In this document: positions 1 through 5,417 of the stretch, one piece after another
Layout: every line of letters starts with the position of its first letter
How positions within the stretch are numbered: position 1 is the first letter of the stretch
Assembly (NCBI GenBank): GCA_031264605.1
Contig: JAISDQ010000043.1
Coordinates: forward strand, 1-5,417
Length of the DNA: 5,417 bases
Direction: 5' to 3'
Source of the DNA: Synergistaceae bacterium
Lineage (GTDB): Bacteria > Synergistota > Synergistia > Synergistales > Synergistaceae
Translations under genes and position numbers: made by a program
Notes under the pieces: generated by a model
What the model was told of the DNA's origin: nothing
The model's input: the letters and a program-made list of their open reading frames with translations, nothing else
Database searches by the model: none

Positions 1-849
1 TTGAAAAAAACTCTCATCATTCCGGCGGTTTTGATCGTTTTGGTTATACTTTACTCGTCGCTGTACGTGCTGTATCCGCACGAAATAGCGCTGGTCACGC
101 GATTCGGCGAGGCCAAGCAGACGGTGCGGGAACCGGGGCTCCACTTCAAGGCCCCCTGGATCGACGAACTCACGAAATACTCGTCGCGGCTCTACGAATA
201 TTACAGCGACACGGCGAGCGTCATCACGTCCAACAAGCAGACCATCGAGGTCGACATACTGGCGACGTTCGTCATAACCGACCCCAGAAAGTTCTACCAG
301 ACGAGCCGCACCATAGACAGGGCGATACAAAGGCTCGACGACGTCACCTACTCGGCGATGCTATCGATAGCGGGCAAAAACACTTTCGAGGACATCATCG
401 TAAACAACCGCGAGCCTATTTTGAACGAGATACTCGATACCACGCGCGAACAGACCAGCGATTTCGGGCTCGACATCAAGACGGTGCAGTTCAAAAAGGT
501 GCTCCTTTTAGCGGCTAACGAGGAACAGGTATACAAATCCATGATAACCGAACGCGAGCGCGTCTCGATTCAGACGTTGGCCGAAGGCGACGCCGAGAGC
601 AACAAAATTCGCTCCAAAGCCGACTGGGACGCGTCGGCGATTGTGGCGGACGCTAACGTCAAAGCGGCGAAAGTAAAAGCCGAGGGCGACTTCGAGGCGC
701 AGTCGATAATAAACAAGGCCACGCAGAACAACGTCGAACTGTACACTTACCTCAAGCAGCTCGAACTGTACCGCGCCAGCGTCAAATCCGGCACCACGGT
801 GATAGTCGACCCGAAAGAGGGCGTCTTCAAAAACCTGCTCGTGCCATAG
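1..849 (+). CDS. hflC: HflC, membrane-anchored SPFH/band 7 protease modulator
   Basis: The product is a 282-residue HflC-type protein. In the known family, HflC pairs with HflK to form a large cage in the inner membrane that surrounds the FtsH protease and controls its access to membrane substrates. Seen here: a short basic start (MKK), one hydrophobic anchor at about residues 4-25, then the SPFH domain with the family signature PGLHFKAPW at 45-53, the ITDPRKFY stretch at 92-99, and MITERER at 181-187. An Ala/Glu/Lys-rich helical region follows at about 192-245 (AEGDAES, KAEGDFEAQS). The C-terminal VDPKEGVFKNLL matches the usual HflC end. It is somewhat shorter than the E. coli protein (about 334 residues). 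The start is TTG at the first base of the window; it aligns well with the N-terminus expected for HflC, but the ribosome binding site lies outside. HflK would normally be encoded just upstream and cannot be seen. The family call is secure; the exact start is less so. Confidence 0.93.
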   Translation: MKKTLIIPAVLIVLVILYSSLYVLYPHEIALVTRFGEAKQTVREPGLHFKAPWIDELTKYSSRLYEYYSDTASVITSNKQTIEVDILATFVITDPRKFYQTSRTIDRAIQRLDDVTYSAMLSIAGKNTFEDIIVNNREPILNEILDTTREQTSDFGLDIKTVQFKKVLLLAANEEQVYKSMITERERVSIQTLAEGDAESNKIRSKADWDASAIVADANVKAAKVKAEGDFEAQSIINKATQNNVELYTYLKQLELYRASVKSGTTVIVDPKEGVFKNLLVP

Positions 850-876
850 CGAATGTCCGTACCATAGCAAATGGCC
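841..876 (+). repeat. 18-bp imperfect tandem duplication over the hflC stop codon
   Basis: Bases 841-858 (GTGCCATAGCGAATGTCC) and 859-876 (GTACCATAGCAAATGGCC) match at 15 of 18 positions and lie directly end to end. The first copy contains the last two codons and the TAG stop of hflC; the second repeats the same Val-Pro-TAG reading in frame and runs into the left arm of the terminator hairpin. The effect is a second in-frame stop 18 bases after the first. It is probably the trace of an old slippage duplication, and no function is claimed. Confidence 0.6.
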
Positions 877-915
877 GCGAGCGCCGGATTCGATCCGCCG
901 CCCGCGGCCATTTTT
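869..915 (+). terminator. Intrinsic terminator of hflC, between convergent genes
   Basis: Bases 869-879 (AAATGGCCGCG) pair perfectly with 903-913 (CGCGGCCATTT). The helix continues after a single mismatch (880/902) with 881-883 pairing 899-901, then after another mismatch (884/898) with CGGAT at 885-889 pairing ATCCG at 893-897, closed by a 3-base loop at 890-892. This makes about 19 base pairs, and a run of five T at 911-915 follows on the plus strand, so it fits a rho-independent terminator for hflC, whose stop is at 847-849. On the minus strand the same hairpin starts about 10 bases after the kinase stop codon, but only three T, themselves part of the stem, end it there. It may work in both directions, more weakly for the kinase operon. 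Confidence 0.85.
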
Positions 916-922
916 ATCCGGT

Positions 923-3900
923 TCAGCGCCGCCTCGATACTTGAAGCGCTTTGGTCAGATGCGACTGTATCTCCGCGTATTCCAGGTTATCGAGGCAGGA
1001 ACGGAGCCAGGCCACCAGGTCGGCGCCCGACTCGTACTCCTGTCTTTCGAGCTGTTCCACGCCTTTTTCCATCGCCGGGACATCGAACATCTTGCTGGCG
1101 ATCAAAATATTCTCGAGAATTTTTCGGTCCGGCGCATACGATCTGGTCTTAGGCGCTTTACGGCCGGCCGGCCCGTCCAGATATTCCCTTATGTCGGACA
1201 GCAGCCGCTCCATCATCTTTATGAAGTCGTTGTTCTCGGCAAGCACGGTCTCGAGATCCTCGCGCCTCGCGGCGGCTTCGAGCCGTTCGGCCCACTTGCC
1301 CGCGGCCTGCGCGCAGATGCCGTAACTGCTGCCCTTGATGCCGTGCACCGTAATCGCGTATTCGGGCAGCTTATACCTCGATATTATCCTCATTTTATCG
1401 AGCAGTTGAGGCGTGTTGTCGGCGTAAGACCTCAATACCCCGTTGAACACGTCCTCCTCGTCGTATCTCGACAGGCCCTCTTCCAAATCGACGCCGGCGA
1501 TATGGGCTTCTCTCGGTTCCCGCGCGGGCGCGGCGGGCAGCCTGCCGTCGTCCGACGCCTCCCGGGAAACCTGCCCGCCGGGGGTTCCGGCGGCCACGGA
1601 CGGACGCTCGGCTTTCGCCGCGGTATCCTCGCTCCGCTTGTCCCTTATCCATCTGTTCAGCTCCACATCGAGCCTCATTATATCTATCGGTTTCGAGATG
1701 TAAGCGTTGAAGCCTTTTTCGAGGAACATTTTCTCGCTGCCGGCCATCGCGCTCGCGGTCAGCGCGATTATCGGGACGTTTCGCGCGTAGTCCGTGCCTA
1801 TATCCTCGCGTATCGCCCGCGTGGCCTCGATGCCGTCCATTTCGGGCATCATGTGATCCATGAGGACGAGGTCGTATCGCTGAGTCCCCGAACTCCCCGC
1901 CGCCCTTATCCTCTCTATGGCTTCCCTGCCGCTTGCCACGCAGTCTATAGTGAGGCCGTACGGAAGAAGCAGCCCCTTCGCCACTTCAAGGTTCGTTATC
2001 ACGTCGTCGACTACCAGCACGCAGCCGTAAGGCATATAAGAGCGTATGAGGTTTTTTCTTCTTCTGTTCCTGTACTCGGCGAAGCGGAATTCTTTGAGGT
2101 TGGTGACCGACGCCTCGCCTATGGGCGATTTGTCGACTATCTCCTGGAGTATGTCGACGGTGAAAGTCGAGCCTTTGCCGAACTCGCTCACGACCGATAT
2201 GCTTCCTCCCATGAGTTCCACAAGCCTTTGCGTTATGGAGAGGCCGAGCCCCGTGCCTTCGATATTTCGGTTCGCCCTCGCGTTCAACTGTTTGTACTCC
2301 GTAAAAAGTTTGCCCAGGTCTTCCTCTCTTATACCCTGCCCCGAATCGCTCACCACAAACTTGAGCCTGGCGAAATTCTCCTCGCGCTCCCACGCTAGCC
2401 CAAGTTTGACGAAACCCTGCTCCGTGTATTTGAACGCGTTGGAGAGCAGGTTGTTCAGTATCTGTTTCACGCGAAGCTCGTCGCCGCTGAGCCTCGACGG
2501 CGTCGAAGGGTCTATGTCGAGTTCGAGTTCTATCTTCTTGGCGCCCTTCCTGACGAGGTTGAGCTGAATGGAACTGCTTATCAGGCCGGACGTGTCGTAG
2601 TGCGTCGGCACTATCTCCATGCTGCCCGCCTCTATTTTCGAGATATCCAGAATGTCGTTGATTATGCCCAGAAGCGAAGAACCGGAACTGTATATTTTCT
2701 CCAGGCTGTCCATCGTCTCGGGAGCGGGTTCGTTTTGCATCTCTATTTCGGAGATTCCAAGTATGGCGTTCAACGGCGTGCGTATTTCGTGGCTCACCGT
2801 GGCGAGGAAGGTGCTCTTCGAGCGCGACGCTTCCTCGGCGCGCTTCTTGGCGCTGTCGAGTTCCGTTATATCGTGAACGACGAAGATGACTCCGTGCGCC
2901 CCGCCGTTTTTATCTATCGCCGGAGTCATGGTGATATCGGCGGTCATCTCGTTTCCGTCGTCGAGGCAGAGCACGCCCGTGTAGTGGACGGGCGTCGACG
3001 TCTCCAGCACCGTGCGGCAGTTCCGCAGCATTTCATCCATGCTTCCGTCGGAAATGCGCGGCGAGAAAAGATCCGTCAGGGCGTAGTTTATCACTGAGGA
3101 CCTGCCGGGCGCCCCCAGCGTCCGGTTCATCGTATCCGTCGCGAGAACCACGCGCATTTCGCTGTCGACCACGAATATCACATCGGAGCATGATTGGAGA
3201 AGAAGCCGGTTATAGAAATGCAGAAGCTCCTTTTCCGCCTCGTAAACGTCCCGTATGCTATCCTCGCTCCGGCGCATGACGCCGGCGCGTCTGTAGTCGC
3301 CCGTCAGGCGGCGGTACATGCGGTCGAGCTTTCGAAGTGCCGCGTCCAGGTTTTTGTATCCGTCGCCGCGCTCACCCAGAGAACCGGCTTCGGTGACGCT
3401 TTGCGCCCCCGTCCGCGCGGCGGCGAGCGACTTCTTGTGCTCGGCCTCGAGTTTTTTATACGCCGCCTCGATGCCCTTTAACTCGCCGGTCCGCTTCCGT
3501 TCGGATTCCAAAGCGGCGTTGAGTTTTTTGTTCTCTTCATCGAGGCTTTTTATTTTTTCCTCGAAATTTTTACGTTCCTCGGCCGCGCCGCCCGCGTTCA
3601 GCACGGAGGCGCTGTGTTCGCCTTCGAGCTGTTTGTAAGCCGCCGCGAGGTTTTTCAATTTTTCCTCGAGGTCTTCGCGCTCCCCGCCCGTCCGTTCGTC
3701 CGCGGTATTTTCGCCGTTTTCGAGAATCGCTTTATACGCGTTCTCCACCCCGCGGTACTCTTCCTCCAGCTTTTTGTGCCTCGTCTCCAGGTTCCTGTGC
3801 TCGTCGGTAAGCCTGCGATACTCCTCGATCAGTGTGTCTTTTTCCTGTTTTCTGTACTGTTCCGCGTTGGCGTATTCGTCCTCCAGCCGGCTGTGCGCTT

Positions 3901-4294
3901 CTTCGAGGACGCCGTGTTTTTCCCCGAGGGATTTGTGCGCCTCTTGGAGGGATTTAAATTCCTCGTCCAGTTTTCTGAACGCGTCGAAAAGATCCTCGGT
4001 TTCCTGTTTCCGGTACTGCTGCCCTTCGAGCGTTTTGAAGTCGGCCTCCAGATTGCTGTGCCTGTGCTCCAAATCTTTATACTCGTCCGCCAGTTTTCTG
4101 TATTCCTCGGCGAGTTTATTCTGTTCTTCCTGTTTTTTTGTCTGTTCGGCGGCTCTGTACTCGTTTTCGAGTCTCCTGTACTCGTACAGTTTTCTGTACT
4201 CGATCTCCAGCCTCTTGTGCTCCTTGTAGAGCAATTCGAGGATCTGCTCGAACGTTTGAACCGGCGCCTGATTGACGGTTTCTTCCAGATTCAT
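923..4294 (-). CDS. Soluble hybrid sensor histidine kinase (coiled coil-PAS-HisKA-HATPase-REC-Hpt)
   Basis: This 1123-residue multi-step phosphorelay kinase has no transmembrane segment or signal peptide, so it should be cytoplasmic. Modules in order: coiled coil at about 20-345; PAS at about 362-482 (SDVIFVVDSEMRVV to GVIFVVHDITEL); HisKA at about 492-558 with SHEIRTPLNA and phospho-acceptor His502; HATPase at about 602-717 with N box NNLLSNAFKYT (614-624), G1 DSGQGI (650-655) and G2 GTGLGL (680-685). A basic linker leads to a receiver at about 757-882 with acidic pair Asp763/764, phospho-acceptor Asp813 in LMDHMMPEMDG, Thr846 and Lys868. A Gly/Pro/Ala-rich linker (885-930) precedes an Hpt domain at about 940-1040 with His984 in VHGIKGSS. 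A further helical tail (1055-1123) is not recognised. All catalytic residues I checked are present, so an active His-Asp-His relay is expected. The final response regulator is not in the window. ATG 4294 lies 4 bases after the FIST gene stop with no clear Shine-Dalgarno sequence, so translation is probably coupled. The signal sensed is unknown; input from the FIST partner is inferred. Confidence 0.95.
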   Translation of the reverse strand: MNLEETVNQAPVQTFEQILELLYKEHKRLEIEYRKLYEYRRLENEYRAAEQTKKQEEQNKLAEEYRKLADEYKDLEHRHSNLEADFKTLEGQQYRKQETEDLFDAFRKLDEEFKSLQEAHKSLGEKHGVLEEAHSRLEDEYANAEQYRKQEKDTLIEEYRRLTDEHRNLETRHKKLEEEYRGVENAYKAILENGENTADERTGGEREDLEEKLKNLAAAYKQLEGEHSASVLNAGGAAEERKNFEEKIKSLDEENKKLNAALESERKRTGELKGIEAAYKKLEAEHKKSLAAARTGAQSVTEAGSLGERGDGYKNLDAALRKLDRMYRRLTGDYRRAGVMRRSEDSIRDVYEAEKELLHFYNRLLLQSCSDVIFVVDSEMRVVLATDTMNRTLGAPGRSSVINYALTDLFSPRISDGSMDEMLRNCRTVLETSTPVHYTGVLCLDDGNEMTADITMTPAIDKNGGAHGVIFVVHDITELDSAKKRAEEASRSKSTFLATVSHEIRTPLNAILGISEIEMQNEPAPETMDSLEKIYSSGSSLLGIINDILDISKIEAGSMEIVPTHYDTSGLISSSIQLNLVRKGAKKIELELDIDPSTPSRLSGDELRVKQILNNLLSNAFKYTEQGFVKLGLAWEREENFARLKFVVSDSGQGIREEDLGKLFTEYKQLNARANRNIEGTGLGLSITQRLVELMGGSISVVSEFGKGSTFTVDILQEIVDKSPIGEASVTNLKEFRFAEYRNRRRKNLIRSYMPYGCVLVVDDVITNLEVAKGLLLPYGLTIDCVASGREAIERIRAAGSSGTQRYDLVLMDHMMPEMDGIEATRAIREDIGTDYARNVPIIALTASAMAGSEKMFLEKGFNAYISKPIDIMRLDVELNRWIRDKRSEDTAAKAERPSVAAGTPGGQVSREASDDGRLPAAPAREPREAHIAGVDLEEGLSRYDEEDVFNGVLRSYADNTPQLLDKMRIISRYKLPEYAITVHGIKGSSYGICAQAAGKWAERLEAAARREDLETVLAENNDFIKMMERLLSDIREYLDGPAGRKAPKTRSYAPDRKILENILIASKMFDVPAMEKGVEQLERQEYESGADLVAWLRSCLDNLEYAEIQSHLTKALQVSRRR
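3725..4219 (-). repeat. Coding heptad repeat with Tyr/Phe/His at the coiled-coil 'a' position
   Basis: This segment encodes kinase residues 26-190, built from heptads of the form (Y/F/H)-(K/R)-x-L-x-x-x. Clear runs are Y65, Y72, H79, F86; F106, F113, H120, H127, H134, Y141; and Y159, H166, H173, Y180, Y187. Each is followed three residues later by Leu (for example L68, L75, L82, L89), except Y141 (Ala), Y180 (Val) and Y187 (Ile). The runs are separated by a short hinge, QTKKQE at 51-56 and QYRKQE at 93-98 and 146-151, where the heptad phase breaks. At DNA level the hinge shows as TTCCTGTTT on the plus strand at 3842, 4001 and 4127, that is 159 and 126 bases apart (53 and 42 codons), which suggests internal duplication. 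Looser copies continue to about residue 337 (Y220, Y279/H286, Y313, Y327, Y334). The likely role is a long parallel dimer rod, inferred from the pattern only. Confidence 0.75.
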
Positions 4295-4302
4295 GACGTC
4301 AT
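4293..4302 (-). promoter_or_regulatory. Stop-start junction of the FIST and kinase genes (translational coupling)
   Basis: The FIST gene stop TGA occupies 4301-4299 and the kinase ATG occupies 4294-4292, leaving four bases (CGTC) between. The junction as a whole is the perfect palindrome ATGACGTCAT. No GGAG-like ribosome binding site is visible in the 25 bases before the kinase ATG (GATTTGCGCGCTATGACGTC lies nearest). Together these suggest that ribosomes finishing the FIST gene restart on the kinase gene, which would link production of the two proteins. The palindrome may be chance. Confidence 0.5.
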
Positions 4303-5417
4303 AGCGCGCAAATCACGATCGACTCGTTATGCACCCTGTTGAGGGCGCGCCCGTTCTCGACGATCGTGGGGCATATTTCACCGTACGCGTAAAAACCCGA
4401 GAACGCGAGCCCCTCGGGAACGCTGTCCCTCAGCATGTTGCCCTCCGCGTCCTTGTCGTCTCCCATGACCATGTACCGCCCGCCGCACGATATGCACATC
4501 ATCGTGGAGTATTTGTAACCCTTCCCCGAAGCCTCGGCGATCTTCTCCAGTATCTCGCTGATTGCCGCCTTGCAGGAGTTCTGGATATCCTGTCTTTTCA
4601 TCGTCACGATGGAGACGGCCGAATTCTCGGAGATCGAACCGAAGAGGACGCCGGAGCCGTCCTCGGGGTTGAGCGACTTTACGGTGCGCGCCACGGGAAT
4701 TTTGTCGCGCTCGTTTTTCGAGTTCATGTAAACTTTCAACGGCGTGGAGACGTATATGGCGAGATCTCCCTGGGCTATGAGATCGTCCACCGGCATGCCG
4801 AGGCGCTTCAGATAATCCACAAACGTCATGTCCTCGACGGTGCGAATGACGTTCTTGTCGGCGCCGGTGACGATGTGCTTCTGCTCGGAAATTTCGCTCA
4901 GGAAATTCTGCACCGAAAAAACCGGCTTCACGCCGCTTATGAGTACCAAGGCCGCCCGGTCGCTGTGGACTTTTCCGTCCGCGAACATCAGGATATCCCC
5001 GTCCGCCACGTTGGACGAGGGGAGGCCTCCGAAAACGGGCGTGCCGTCGGATAATTCGTTCAGGATATCAACATATTCGTCCAAAGGAACCACGTCGTTG
5101 AAAGGAGGCATCAGAAACAGGATTTCACCGCGCCCGCCCGCCGCGTCGGCGGCCGTTTTGTAGGCTTTTCCCAGTTCGTCCCGGATGTTATCGGCATTGA
5201 CCGCGTCCGTGAGAGCCGTGCCGAACCGAACGTCGTCGCCGGTCAGCACCGTCAGGACTGACGAGAGAATCGTAGCGCCGTTCTTGGTGTCGAAGTTGGC
5301 TATGCTGGTGCATCCCACGATGTCGAAAGGTAGTTTTTCCTTCAGTTTGGCCATGAAATCCTCATGAGCCATCTCCACGTCGCAGAAGACAAAGCCGCAA
5401 CTGTTTTTGCCGAGCGG
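4299..5417 (-). CDS. FIST-domain sensory protein, 5' end beyond the window
   Basis: The visible 372 residues match a FIST protein (FIST_N plus FIST_C), a family of intracellular ligand sensors usually linked to signal-transduction partners. Counting from the first complete codon at the window edge: GCTS at 35-38, PVFGGLPSSN at 127-136 and the FADGKVHSDRAALVLISG stretch just after it mark FIST_N; SCGGR at 310-314, FSGFYAYGEICP at 339-350 and the terminal HNESIVICAL at 363-372 mark FIST_C. There is no signal peptide or membrane segment. A GTG at 5376-5378 could be taken as the start, giving 359 residues, but 13 further open codons upstream read PLGKNSCGFVFCDVEMAHED, which fits the first FIST_N strand, so the true start lies outside. 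The gene is followed after 4 bases by the hybrid kinase, and in this context it is the likely input subunit. NosP proteins (FIST, heme-binding, NO-sensing) sit beside similar kinases, but heme binding cannot be judged here; amino-acid-like or other ligands are equally possible. Confidence 0.88.
   Translation of the reverse strand, partial: PLGKNSCGFVFCDVEMAHEDFMAKLKEKLPFDIVGCTSIANFDTKNGATILSSVLTVLTGDDVRFGTALTDAVNADNIRDELGKAYKTAADAAGGRGEILFLMPPFNDVVPLDEYVDILNELSDGTPVFGGLPSSNVADGDILMFADGKVHSDRAALVLISGVKPVFSVQNFLSEISEQKHIVTGADKNVIRTVEDMTFVDYLKRLGMPVDDLIAQGDLAIYVSTPLKVYMNSKNERDKIPVARTVKSLNPEDGSGVLFGSISENSAVSIVTMKRQDIQNSCKAAISEILEKIAEASGKGYKYSTMMCISCGGRYMVMGDDKDAEGNMLRDSVPEGLAFSGFYAYGEICPTIVENGRALNRVHNESIVICAL

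Noticed and set aside
508..870. Minus-strand open frame of 120 codons opposite hflC.
   Set aside because: It runs through the terminator region and is antisense to well-conserved HflC sequence, and it has no family resemblance.
871..1152. Plus-strand open frame of 93 codons starting inside the terminator hairpin.
   Set aside because: Its start is in the terminator stem, there is no ribosome binding site, the composition is Arg/Pro-rich, and it overlaps the kinase 3' end in antisense.
941..2398. Open reading frame of 485 codons on the plus strand opposite the kinase.
   Set aside because: It lies wholly antisense to conserved HATPase, receiver and Hpt motifs. Its translation is rich in Arg, His and Val with no recognisable domain. 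It is best explained as a codon-bias shadow of the GC-rich kinase gene.
3725..4219. The periodic repeats as a CRISPR array or DNA satellite.
   Set aside because: The 21-base periodicity is in frame, degenerate at DNA level and conserved as protein heptads, with no unique spacers between identical repeats.
4293..4302. ATGACGTCAT as a regulator operator.
   Set aside because: It resembles the eukaryotic CRE site, which has no meaning in this context. A single 10-bp palindrome at a stop-start junction can arise by chance, so it is noted only as part of the coupling junction.
3614..4342. Plus-strand open frames at 3614-4342 and 3774-4229, opposite the coiled coil.
   Set aside because: Their Phe/Val/Leu-rich and Ser-rich translations are the direct complement of the repetitive Glu/Lys/Tyr codons of the kinase rod. 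They look like membrane or low-complexity proteins only because of that repeat.

Overview
The window reads as a compact bacterial chromosome segment with mid-to-high GC and almost no non-coding DNA. It holds three genes in two convergent units. The plus-strand unit, at the left edge, is hflC, a membrane-anchored SPFH/band 7 protein. It ends in a long stem-loop that also lies just past the end of the minus-strand unit. The minus-strand unit is a two-gene operon read from the right edge leftwards: a FIST-domain sensory protein cut by the window end, then, 4 bases later, a 1123-residue soluble hybrid histidine kinase.

The organism cannot be fixed from sequence alone. HflC points to a bacterium of the HflK/HflC-carrying groups. 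The kinase's module order and its receiver-domain wording (MPYG just before VLVVDD, then MDHMMPEMDG) recall hybrid kinases of anaerobic lineages such as Treponema-like Spirochaetota, Synergistota or Clostridia. That placement is a low-confidence impression from family knowledge.

Layout: 1-849 hflC; 841-876 an imperfect 18-bp tandem duplication over the hflC stop codon; 869-915 an intrinsic terminator; 923-4294 (minus) the hybrid kinase, made of a long N-terminal coiled coil, PAS, HisKA, HATPase, receiver, Hpt and an extra helical tail; 4299-5417 (minus) the FIST protein, 5' end missing. No RNA gene, mobile element or CRISPR array was seen, and no stretch over 300 bases lacks a gene.

How the genes may work together: the FIST protein and the kinase are tightly coupled, and neither visible sequence contains a transmembrane segment. 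The simplest reading is a cytoplasmic sensory module in which the FIST protein detects a ligand and controls kinase autophosphorylation. Phosphate would then pass His502 -> Asp813 -> His984 and on to a response regulator not in this window. This resembles the known NosP (FIST, heme/NO sensor) and NahK (hybrid kinase) pairing of Pseudomonas, but the ligand here is unknown. The most unusual feature is the kinase's N-terminal coiled coil, whose heptad 'a' positions are mostly Tyr, Phe or His while the 'd' positions are Leu. hflC is probably unrelated to the signalling pair and is simply its convergent neighbour.
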